Origin: Bordetella parapertussis
GTDB taxonomy: Bacteria; Pseudomonadota; Gammaproteobacteria; Burkholderiales; SG8-41
Assembly: GCA_945901405.1 (NCBI GenBank)
Contig: CAMDLH010000053.1
Coordinates: 1-34,289, forward strand
Length of the DNA: 34,289 bases
Direction: 5' to 3'
Within the stretch, counting starts at the first letter, position 1. The number at the start of each line of letters is the position of its first letter. Under the pieces are notes generated by a model that saw only the letters and a program-made list of their open reading frames with translations, was not told the DNA's origin and ran no database searches. The position numbers were made by a program, and so were the translations under genes. Of this stretch, positions 24,607-31,754 are shown piece after piece.

Positions 24607-26091
24607 ATGCTGGCCCAACTTGAACAACACGCAACACCGCTTGCAGCCGCCGCCGCGAAGCGCGCGCACCACTTGTTGATTGTCATGCCCAAGGGCATGA
24701 AATCCGCGGATATCGCCAAACTGCCGTTCGCGGCGACGCTGGAACAGGTGCTCGCGCGGCGCAAAAAGAAAATCGCCGATCTCGCAAAATCACCGGTAAG
24801 CGCCGATCTGCCCGGCGGCGCGGTTGCCGCTTGGATTATGCTCGATTGCGAGAAAAGCGCATTCGAGCAGCAGACGCTGATGCGCAAGGGCGTGCAGGCG
24901 CTGCTTGCCGAGAATCCGCCCGAACTCACGCTGGCGGTGTTTGGCGAAAAAGAACAACGCATCAACGCAGCCGAACTCGCGGTGTATTGCGCATGGGTGA
25001 ATGGCGCACGGCTGCCCGAGCGCAAGAAAAAATCCGAGCCGTCGTTAAAACGCATACGGCTTTACGGCCACGCGCCGGCGGATAACTTCATCGCGCTGCG
25101 CGCGCAAGCCGAGGGCAACACCTTGTGCCGCGAACTCACGGTGACGCCGCCCAATGAACTCACGCCCGGCGCGTATCGGGATCGCGTGAAAGCGCTGGCG
25201 AAACAACACGACTGGACGCGCGAGGAATACGATTTCAAGCGCCTGCGCAAAATGGGCGCGGGCGCGTTCTGCGCGGTGGCGCAGGGTAGCGACGAACGCG
25301 ACGCGGCCATCGTGCATTTGCAATACCGCCATCCGCAAGCGAAAAAAACCATCGCGCTGGTGGGCAAAGGCATCTGCTTTGACACCGGCGGCCACAATCT
25401 CAAACCCGCACGCTCCATGCAGGGCATGCACGAAGACATGAACGGTTCCGCCGTCGCATTGGGCATCTTGCTCGCGGCGACGCAGGCCAAGCTCGCGGTA
25501 AACATCGACTGCTGGCTGGCGCTGGCGCAAAACCATTTGAGCCCGCGCGCCTATAAACAAAACGAAGTCGTCACCGCGTTAAATGGCACCACCATCGAAA
25601 TCGTCCACACCGACGCCGAAGGGCGCATGGTGCTGGCGGACACCCTGACACTCGCGGCACGCGGTAAGCCAGGTAAGCCCGATCTGATCGTAGACTTCGC
25701 CACGCTCACCGGCAGCATGCATGTGGCACTCGGTTCACGCTACAGCGGCATCTTCGCTACCAGCGAAGAGCTCGCACGCGAGGCCATCGCCGCGGGCGTC
25801 AAATCGGGCGAGCGCGTGTGCGCGTTTCCGATGGACGACGATTACGATGCCGCGCTCGACAGCGCCATCGCCGACGTGAAGCAATGCACCATGGACGGCG
25901 AGGCCGACCACATCCTCGCCGCGCGGTTGTTGCAGCGCTTCACTGACAAGCGACCGTGGATACATGTTGACCTTTCTGCGCATGGCTGCAAAGGCGGGCT
26001 GGGCGCGGTGGGGACGGATACCACCGGGTTTGGCGTGGGGTGGGGAATAAGTTTGCTGTCTACAGGGTCGCGAAGCAACAGCAAGCCATAG
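24607..26091 (+). CDS. Leucyl aminopeptidase family protein (M17)
   Basis: 494 residues, with GAGGGAA before the ATG. M17 enzymes are cytosolic hexamers with two metals that remove N-terminal residues. The N-terminal macro-like domain is divergent; the catalytic domain is complete: Lys254 and Asp259 in GKGICFDTGGHNLKP, an acidic residue in HEDMNGSAVALG, and Asp336, Glu338 and Arg340 in HTDAEGRMVLADTL. The usual Asn before TDAEGR is His, a variant I associate with a distinct proteobacterial subgroup rather than classical PepA. A REP-like palindrome follows the stop. Confidence 0.94.
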   Translation: MLAQLEQHATPLAAAAAKRAHHLLIVMPKGMKSADIAKLPFAATLEQVLARRKKKIADLAKSPVSADLPGGAVAAWIMLDCEKSAFEQQTLMRKGVQALLAENPPELTLAVFGEKEQRINAAELAVYCAWVNGARLPERKKKSEPSLKRIRLYGHAPADNFIALRAQAEGNTLCRELTVTPPNELTPGAYRDRVKALAKQHDWTREEYDFKRLRKMGAGAFCAVAQGSDERDAAIVHLQYRHPQAKKTIALVGKGICFDTGGHNLKPARSMQGMHEDMNGSAVALGILLAATQAKLAVNIDCWLALAQNHLSPRAYKQNEVVTALNGTTIEIVHTDAEGRMVLADTLTLAARGKPGKPDLIVDFATLTGSMHVALGSRYSGIFATSEELAREAIAAGVKSGERVCAFPMDDDYDAALDSAIADVKQCTMDGEADHILAARLLQRFTDKRPWIHVDLSAHGCKGGLGAVGTDTTGFGVGWGISLLSTGSRSNSKP

Positions 26092-26098
26092 TCGTGTA

Positions 26099-26182
26099 CG
26101 TAGGTCGGAACGTGTAGCGGTTCCGACAAACACTTGCGTCGCCGCCACTGCCTGTCGGAACCGCTACGCGTTCCGACCTACG
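26099..26182. repeat. 84-bp REP-like inverted repeat
   Basis: Arms of 30 bases (26099-26128 and 26153-26182) are reverse complements with one mismatch. Each arm also contains its own smaller palindrome (GTCGGAAC and GTTCCGAC). It lies 7 bases after the aminopeptidase stop and may form a transcript-ending or RNA-protecting structure; it resembles dispersed GTAGGTCGGAAC-type intergenic repeats known from other proteobacteria (from memory). Confidence 0.9.
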
Positions 26183-26206
26183 GACTAACAGTGAAGGAGT
26201 TACGCA

Positions 26207-26368
26207 ATGAAAAAGCGCATGGTTAACGGCGTGGAAGTGCGGAGCGGTTCCGCTAACGTTTACGCGGATTTGGGATTGATACAGCATGCACCGGCGTATC
26301 GATTGGTTTGTTCAAGCGCTTCCAGTATGCGGCAAACGCTACGCCGACCTGTGTTTCTGCGTATGTAA
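26207..26368 (+). pseudogene. 5' remnant of an XRE (HigA-like) antitoxin gene
   Basis: AAGGAG lies 7 bases before an ATG, and the first 24 codons read MKKRMVNGVEVRSGSANVYA then DLGL. GSANVYADLG is the N-terminal signature of the antitoxin group found intact at 22116-22460 (TSNVFADLG). After about 26280 the family sequence stops, and the frame runs on through the 3' end of fic in antisense to a TAA at 26368, giving 53 codons of which only the first part is antitoxin. No helix-turn-helix remains and no toxin gene precedes it, so it is a truncated relic with an intact start signal. Confidence 0.7.
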
Positions 26369-27821
26369 TATCCTCATCGCTAATGAGAGGAAATTGACCG
26401 CGCTTGTTTTTGGAGAGGCGACCGTTGTTTTGAGCGATGTAGCGGATCAGTTTTTCCAGTTCTGGCTGCGGCGCGGCGAGCCATTGCGTAAGTGAATGAT
26501 GCGCGCTGTCATAGGCGCGCAGATACTCAAGTTCGCCGGCTAAATCCTGATCGATGGCGCGTTCCAGGCACGCAAATGTGAATTCGCACAACTCGGTAGC
26601 ATCGAAAAAAGCATAAAGGTGTAGGGGCCGTTTCTTGACGTCGATAAAATTCGCGTCTGAATCGAGGCGGTAATCAAGCATTGCGGTACGTCGAGCGGAG
26701 TAGCGCTTGAGTACTTCGGCATAGCGGGCAATATTGTGCTCCATAGCCGCGGACACGGGTACAACGGCGCCAGGAGGTGTGAAGCCTCCCAGCCGCAAAA
26801 GATGGTGCAGTAAGAAACGGTGCAGCCGGCCATTGCCATCAAGGAATGGATGTACAAATACGAATCCGAATGATGCACATGCGGCGGCCAGGACGACAGG
26901 ATAAGTATTGCTCTTGACGAGTTCTCCCGCCTTTACAACACCTTCCATCATTCCAGGCACATCAGCGGGAGCGGGCGGTATGTAGTCCGCACCGTGCGCG
27001 GATCGGCCGGAGCGTGACAACCAGTTTTGTTTCTGTCGAAACGAAGCTTCTGCACGCAGTCTCGGCACGATAACGTTTTGCCACCCAACAAAGGTTTCCT
27101 CTTCGAGCGGCATATCTTCACCGGCGCGTTCCAGCAAGCGGCGGAAGCGCTCGGCTCTTTGTGAATCGGGAACGTCTTTTTCTATCGCAAAAGAGGAACG
27201 TGTTTCGGCAAGGTACAGATAATTGACGGCCCGCTCCAGTAGTTCAGGTTCGAGAGTGGAGAGCACATGCGCGATTCTTGCTCCCAAGTCCTTCTCGATC
27301 CAGGCGCGCAGAGCCGGTGTGCGACGTACTAGCGGGCAAAAAGCTGGTGTACCGGGTAAATTATTAATAACCGCAAAGCGCCTGTTGCGCTGGGCGGGTG
27401 CAGCGAAGTAGCGTTTTTCGTCGAGCACAGGTACGGCATCAATGCCGGGAGGCAGCTTGTAGCGGAGCGTCTTTGCAGTGAGCCATTCATAGAGATGTCC
27501 GCACACGCGTGCAAAGCGCGAACCCGGTTTACTGTCGAGCCAAGTCTGGAGTTCATCAGGGCCGCGCTGTTCAAATAACGCTGCAAGTACTGATAAATTC
27601 ACGCCTTCGTACTTGAGGCAGAACTCCAAGTGGCCTGACAACGTATCGTCAAAGTCGTACTTGCCGGGGTAGCGCACTGTGACTGAACCGTCGGCGCGCT
27701 CCGTGCGAAGAATCACGCTCAACCGTTTGGCGATAAAACTGGAGGTGCGATCCTCTACGCTAAATAACCCGTAACGGGAAATCAGCGCGTTGTAGCCAAC
27801 AGGACGATCTGGAAGTCGCAT
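26253..27821 (-). CDS. Fic-family protein (probable AMP-transferase)
   Basis: 522 residues. The Fic core motif HPFLDGNGRLHR is at 324-335 and matches HPFx(D/E)GNGRxxR, with catalytic His324. An inhibitory helix lies before it at about 209-214 (SSFAIE, with Ser210 and Glu214, a form of the S/TxxxE motif whose Glu blocks the ATP site), so it is a class II, self-inhibited Fic protein. Such enzymes usually transfer AMP from ATP to a hydroxyl side chain of a target protein; the target is unknown. The last few codons (IPNPRKR) come from the antisense of the antitoxin relic, so the original C-terminus may have been replaced. Its ATG overlaps the ATG of the divergent ArsR-like frame. Confidence 0.93.
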   Translation of the reverse strand: MRLPDRPVGYNALISRYGLFSVEDRTSSFIAKRLSVILRTERADGSVTVRYPGKYDFDDTLSGHLEFCLKYEGVNLSVLAALFEQRGPDELQTWLDSKPGSRFARVCGHLYEWLTAKTLRYKLPPGIDAVPVLDEKRYFAAPAQRNRRFAVINNLPGTPAFCPLVRRTPALRAWIEKDLGARIAHVLSTLEPELLERAVNYLYLAETRSSFAIEKDVPDSQRAERFRRLLERAGEDMPLEEETFVGWQNVIVPRLRAEASFRQKQNWLSRSGRSAHGADYIPPAPADVPGMMEGVVKAGELVKSNTYPVVLAAACASFGFVFVHPFLDGNGRLHRFLLHHLLRLGGFTPPGAVVPVSAAMEHNIARYAEVLKRYSARRTAMLDYRLDSDANFIDVKKRPLHLYAFFDATELCEFTFACLERAIDQDLAGELEYLRAYDSAHHSLTQWLAAPQPELEKLIRYIAQNNGRLSKNKRGQFPLISDEDITYAETQVGVAFAAYWKRLNKPIDTPVHAVSIPNPRKR

Positions 27822-28173
27822 GTGTAAAAACGCCTACCTTATATGGAAAAACACCTATATTTTGACATATAAAATAAAATCAACCTATTTCGCTGAATGG
27901 CTGGCGATTTCCAAGGTGTTTACCGCGCTCGGCGACGAGCACCGGCAGCGCATCCTGCTTACCTTCGAGCCGGGCGAGCGGCTGAACGTCGGGCAGGTGG
28001 TTGAGGTGTCCACGCTAAGCCGCACTGCGGTGTCGCATCACCTTCGCGTGCTGCGCGAGGCGGGCGTGTTGTCCAGTCAAAAACAGGGCAAGGAAGTGTA
28101 TTTCTGGATCAACAAGGATTTTCTGCTCGATGCGCTGGAAACCGTGGTGGGGCACATACGCAGCAATGTTTGA
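27820..28173 (+). CDS. ArsR-family winged-helix transcriptional regulator, start uncertain
   Basis: The ArsR domain covers residues 30-117: VFTALGDEHRQRILLTF, NVGQVVEVSTLSRTAVSHHLRVLREAGVLSSQKQGKEVYFWI. The first 29 residues from the ATG at 27820 are AT-rich and unlike the family, and that ATG overlaps the fic ATG on the other strand. Later in-frame starts are TTG 27862 and GTG 27916, neither with a good ribosome site. No obvious metal-binding CxC is present in the recognition helix, so the inducer is unclear. The stop TGA (28171-28173) lies inside the target duplication of the downstream insertion sequence, which leaves the coding sequence intact. Confidence 0.8.
   Translation: MCKNAYLIWKNTYILTYKIKSTYFAEWLAISKVFTALGDEHRQRILLTFEPGERLNVGQVVEVSTLSRTAVSHHLRVLREAGVLSSQKQGKEVYFWINKDFLLDALETVVGHIRSNV
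27826..27888. promoter_or_regulatory. AT-rich fic/arsR intergenic segment with three repeated AAAAAC-CCTA boxes
   Basis: Boxes AAAAACGCCTAC (27826-27837), AAAAACACCTAT (27847-27858) and AAAATCAACCTAT (27876-27888) are spaced 21 and 30 bases apart, about two and three helical turns. On the minus strand TTGATT (27883-27878) and TATAGG (27859-27854) could form the fic promoter; on the plus strand there is a perfect TTGACA at 27862-27867. The repeats look like an operator array. Confidence 0.4.
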
Positions 28174-28175
28174 TT

Positions 28176-29286
28176 CGTGCTTATCCGGTTGTCACACCCG
28201 CTTGCTAGATGTAGTGGATCGTGATTTTTTTGCATAAAGTTCGGCATAGGTCGGCGCAGTGACATCGCCAGCAATGCCGAGCAGGGAGCGGAAAGCGTTG
28301 AATGGGTAGAAGCGGCGATTGAAGCGAAACGTGAATTCGTTGAGATAAGCTTGTAGGTGTTGCGGGCTGACACCGTGGTGAATGCCACGTAGCCATGTTT
28401 TGAGATTGGAGAACACGAGGTGAATGATGGGCAGGAAGGTCTCGGCAACTTGCATGTCACCGCGTTCCGCAACAGCGGTATGAAGATACCCTCGCCTTCC
28501 AAGCATTGCGTAGCCGTTCCAGTCATCGGTAATAATGGTGGCGCCTGGAGTAACGACGCGCTCGATGAAGCCACCCAACGATTTGGCACTTCGGTCTGGC
28601 ACCACCGCGAGCCGAACACGTCCGGCGTACCGCCCAGTCCTGCGCTTGTTGAGGCTGCCACTATGCTTGGGTTGTTTAACCTCGACCGCACCGGCAACGA
28701 GAACCATGTCGTGAACGCCTCGGCCCTTGCCGCGAGTACGACCGCCAACGTAGGTTTCATCGACTTCGACGTGTTCTCCGGGGTTGCCGCCAATCCGATC
28801 CTGGTCGGGACGCACCATGCCGGCCCGCAGTTTGTGGAGAATCTGGAAAGCAGTTTCGTAACGCGGCAATCCGAGTTGCCGCTGGAACTGGACGGCCGAT
28901 ATGCCGGGCGTCTGGCTGGCGACCAAGTAGGCCGCCCAGAACCACACCGAGAGCGATGTGTGCGTACGTTCCATGACGGTGCCCGCAGTGAGGCTCGTGT
29001 CGCAGCGACATTTCCGGCAACGAAGCACACCTGGGCGGGTGGAGATGTATCGCGGTTCATCAGCCACCCCGCAGTGCCGGCAAATAAACCCATCACCCCA
29101 TCGTGCGCGCACAAGATAAGCCGCACACGCCGCCTCGTCAGGGAAGATACGCTGAAACTCCGGCAGCGAGCGCGGAAACGGCAGATCGCCTCGCTCAAGC
29201 ACGTCGAAAACCATGGTTGCCCCGAGTCAGTGCAGATGCTCAACATACTACCGGTAGCGGATGGGTGTGACAACCGGATAAGCACG
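28176..29286 (-). mobile_element. Complete IS1595-family insertion sequence
   Basis: 1111 bp bounded by perfect 24-bp terminal inverted repeats (28176-28199 and 29263-29286, outer ends CGTGCTTATCCGG). An 8-bp target duplication GTTTGATT is present at 28168-28175 and 29287-29294, the size typical of the IS1595 family. One transposase gene on the minus strand fills the element. Perfect ends and duplication point to a recent insertion. Confidence 0.95.
28192..29214 (-). CDS. IS1595-family transposase
   Basis: 340 residues. An N-terminal zinc ribbon (CRHCG, then RCRKCRC) is followed by the ISXO2-like DDE domain: HVEVDETYVGGRTRGKGRG, ITDDWNGYAML and LKTWLRGIHHGVSPQHLQAYLNEF, ending FNRRFYPFNAFRSLLGI. 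The reading frame is uninterrupted, so the element may still move. The stop lies within the left terminal repeat. Confidence 0.95.
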   Translation of the reverse strand: MVFDVLERGDLPFPRSLPEFQRIFPDEAACAAYLVRARWGDGFICRHCGVADEPRYISTRPGVLRCRKCRCDTSLTAGTVMERTHTSLSVWFWAAYLVASQTPGISAVQFQRQLGLPRYETAFQILHKLRAGMVRPDQDRIGGNPGEHVEVDETYVGGRTRGKGRGVHDMVLVAGAVEVKQPKHSGSLNKRRTGRYAGRVRLAVVPDRSAKSLGGFIERVVTPGATIITDDWNGYAMLGRRGYLHTAVAERGDMQVAETFLPIIHLVFSNLKTWLRGIHHGVSPQHLQAYLNEFTFRFNRRFYPFNAFRSLLGIAGDVTAPTYAELYAKKSRSTTSSKRV

Positions 29287-29420
29287 GTTTGATTCGAACA
29301 TGAACGATTGATCATGGACGACATGAAGCGGGGCATGGCTTGCATCACGCGCGGCGCTGCAATTTCACGTGCTTCTTTAGTGTATCGTTCGCCCCAACGT
29401 ACGGGGAGAGGAATATAAAG

Positions 29421-29801
29421 ATGTCGCAACGAATATTCGCGCCGGCGGCCGTTTTCCCGCGCGGCGTCGCGGCGCAAGTCCTGATGCGCGACGACCTCGA
29501 AGCGCTGGTGTTCGTGCGCATTCCTCAATTGCCTTCGAGCCGCGCGTTCGGTTCGTATCCGGTGTCGTCGATTGACGAATACATGAAGCGCCTGCCGGCC
29601 GACAAATCGAAATGGAAAATCGTGCCGGTGGGACCGCGCCCGCTTCCGGCCGAGTTGATCGAGCCCGATACACTCGCAATGGCGCAACCGCAGATGCCTC
29701 CGTGGGCGCCGGCTGCGGGCGGCTTTGCGCTGCTCGGAGGTCTGCTGTCGATAGGCGCCGTGCGCACCGCACGCAAACGCCGCGCCCGTGTGCGGCTGTG
29801 A
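29421..29801 (+). CDS. Hypothetical protein with C-terminal membrane segment, 126 aa
   Basis: The start ATG at 29421 follows GAGAGGA by about 10 bases; an upstream TTG in the same frame has no support. The protein (MSQRIFAPAAVFPRGVAAQ) has a soluble N-terminal part, a proline-rich linker (PVGPRPLPAELIEP), then one membrane helix WAPAAGGFALLGGLLSIGAV and a basic tail RTARKRRARVRL, which suggests a tail-anchored, N-in or N-out single-pass protein. I do not recognise the family. It is preceded by the insertion sequence and followed 44 bases later by the lysophospholipid gene. The stretch 29295-29420 shows nothing else I can support. Confidence 0.6.
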   Translation: MSQRIFAPAAVFPRGVAAQVLMRDDLEALVFVRIPQLPSSRAFGSYPVSSIDEYMKRLPADKSKWKIVPVGPRPLPAELIEPDTLAMAQPQMPPWAPAAGGFALLGGLLSIGAVRTARKRRARVRL

Positions 29802-29845
29802 AATAATGTTAAAAAACAACAGCTTATATAATAAGAGATGCCGGC

Positions 29846-31729
29846 ATGTCGCAGCCTAATCAGTTTGATCTCTTAAAGCAGCGCCGCTTCGCGCCGTTTT
29901 TCGGCGTGCAGTTTCTCGGCGCGTTCAACGACAACGTTTACAAAAATGCGTTGGTGATCATGCTCACCTATCAGGCGGCGAGCATGACCACGATGAGTTC
30001 CGGGCTGCTGGTGAATCTGTGCGCGGGGCTATTCATACTGCCGTTCTTTTTGTTCTCCGCGACGGCGGGGCAGCTTGCCGACAAATACGAAAAAGCGCGC
30101 ATCACGCGGCTGGTGAAGATATTCGAGATCGTCATCATGATCATCGGTGCGCTTGGTTTTTATTTTTTGAGTCTCGAACTGTTGCTTACGGCGCTGTTCA
30201 TGATGGGCATGCACTCCACCATGTTCGGCCCGGTGAAATACGCGTACCTGCCGCAGCATCTGACGAAAGATGAACTCGTCGGCGGCAATGGGTTGATAGA
30301 CGCCGGCACATTCATCGCTATTCTGCTGGGCACCATTCTGGGCGGCGTGCTCATCGGGATCAAACCGTCCGGCGCCATGTGGGTGGCGGCCATCGCGATC
30401 AGCATCGCGGTGCTGGGCTACTGGATCAGCCGTAGCGTGCCGCTGTCGCCCGCGCCCTCGCCTGAACTCAAAATCAACTGGAATCCGATCACCGAAACCT
30501 GGGCGAATCTTAAATTCCTGCGCACCAATCGCACGGTGTTTCTGTCGATCCTCGGTATTTCGTGGTTCTGGTTTTATGGCGCGATGTTTCTGTCGCAGTT
30601 TCCGAATTACGCCAAGGATGTGCTGGGCGGCAGCGAGCATGTCGTTACGTTGTTGCTCGCGGTGTTCAGCGTCGGCATCGGTCTGGGTTCGCTGTTGTGC
30701 GAAAAACTCTCGGGGCACAAGATTGAAATCGGCCTGGTACCGTTTGGTTCCATCGGTCTGACGATCTTCGCGGTGGATCTGTTCTTTGCCTCTCCCGGAG
30801 CGCACGGCGCAGCGCTGGGCGCGATGGATTTTCTGCGGCAGCCGGGCAGTTGGCGCGTGTTGTTCGATCTTTTGATGATTGGCGTTTTCGGCGGCTTCTA
30901 CATCGTGCCCATGTACGCGCTGATCCAGAGCCGCAGCGATCCATCACACCAGTCGCGCGTGATTGCCGGCAACAACATACTCAACGCGCTGTTCATGGTG
31001 ATCGCAGCGGGTGTGGCGATACTCGGCTTGAGTTTTGGCATGACCATACCGCAGTTGTTTTTGCTCACGGGTCTGCTTAATGCGCTGGTGGCGGTCTACA
31101 TCTACACGCTGGTGCCTGAGTTCCTCATGCGCTTTCTGGTGTGGCTGCTGATTCACTCGGTCTACCGGTTGGAAAAGCAGGGTATCGAGCACATTCCCGA
31201 TGAGGGTGCTGCGATGCTGGTGTCGAATCATCCGACGTTCATCGACGCACTGGTGATCGCCGCCGCGTGCCGCCGCCCGACGCGTTATGTGATGGATCAC
31301 AAGCGCTTTAACACGCCCATACTAAAGTTTTTGTTCTTGGCCACGCGCTCCATACCCATCGCGCCGGCGAAGGAAGACCCGGTGATGCTGGAGCGCGCCT
31401 ACGACGAAATCGCCAAGGGGCTGGAGGCAGGTGATTTGATTTGCATCTTCCCCGAAGGGCGCGTCACCAGTGACGGCGAGATCAATCCGTTTCGCGGCGG
31501 CATCAAGCGCATCATCGACCGTACGCCAGTGCCGGTGGTGCCGCTTGCATTGCGCGGGCTGTGGGGCAGCTTTTTCGGCCGCCAGGGCGGGTCTTTGATC
31601 GCACGCGTGTTTCGTCTGGGATTGTTTGCGAAGATCGGCATGCACGTGGCGGCGCCCGTGCCCGCGCCCGCGGTGACGCCCGAGGGCTTGCAGAAGATCG
31701 TGACCGAGTTGCGCGGAGATTTGAAGTAA
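29846..31729 (+). CDS. Fused LplT-like MFS transporter and PlsC-type acyltransferase
   Basis: 627 residues. Residues 1 to about 430 are a 12-helix MFS domain of the LplT lysophospholipid flippase type (FFGVQFLGAFNDNVYKNAL, MGMHSTMFGPVKYAYLPQ). Residues 440-627 are a 1-acylglycerophosphate-type acyltransferase with the HX4D motif His462-Asp467 (SNHPTFIDAL) and the FPEGR motif at 535-539. Family knowledge: LplT brings lysophosphatidylethanolamine into the inner leaflet and Aas re-acylates it; this form lacks the acyl-ACP synthetase domain, so it would take its acyl group from another source. It is probably a one-protein phospholipid repair system in the inner membrane. Confidence 0.92.
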   Translation: MSQPNQFDLLKQRRFAPFFGVQFLGAFNDNVYKNALVIMLTYQAASMTTMSSGLLVNLCAGLFILPFFLFSATAGQLADKYEKARITRLVKIFEIVIMIIGALGFYFLSLELLLTALFMMGMHSTMFGPVKYAYLPQHLTKDELVGGNGLIDAGTFIAILLGTILGGVLIGIKPSGAMWVAAIAISIAVLGYWISRSVPLSPAPSPELKINWNPITETWANLKFLRTNRTVFLSILGISWFWFYGAMFLSQFPNYAKDVLGGSEHVVTLLLAVFSVGIGLGSLLCEKLSGHKIEIGLVPFGSIGLTIFAVDLFFASPGAHGAALGAMDFLRQPGSWRVLFDLLMIGVFGGFYIVPMYALIQSRSDPSHQSRVIAGNNILNALFMVIAAGVAILGLSFGMTIPQLFLLTGLLNALVAVYIYTLVPEFLMRFLVWLLIHSVYRLEKQGIEHIPDEGAAMLVSNHPTFIDALVIAAACRRPTRYVMDHKRFNTPILKFLFLATRSIPIAPAKEDPVMLERAYDEIAKGLEAGDLICIFPEGRVTSDGEINPFRGGIKRIIDRTPVPVVPLALRGLWGSFFGRQGGSLIARVFRLGLFAKIGMHVAAPVPAPAVTPEGLQKIVTELRGDLK

Positions 31730-31754
31730 GTGCGCATCTGAAAGGAGCCGCATC

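Noticed and set aside
28077..29819. A 580-codon open frame on the minus strand across the insertion sequence and the following gene.
   Set aside because: It crosses the IS ends and overlaps the well-supported transposase in another frame; its translation is low-complexity and without recognisable domains.
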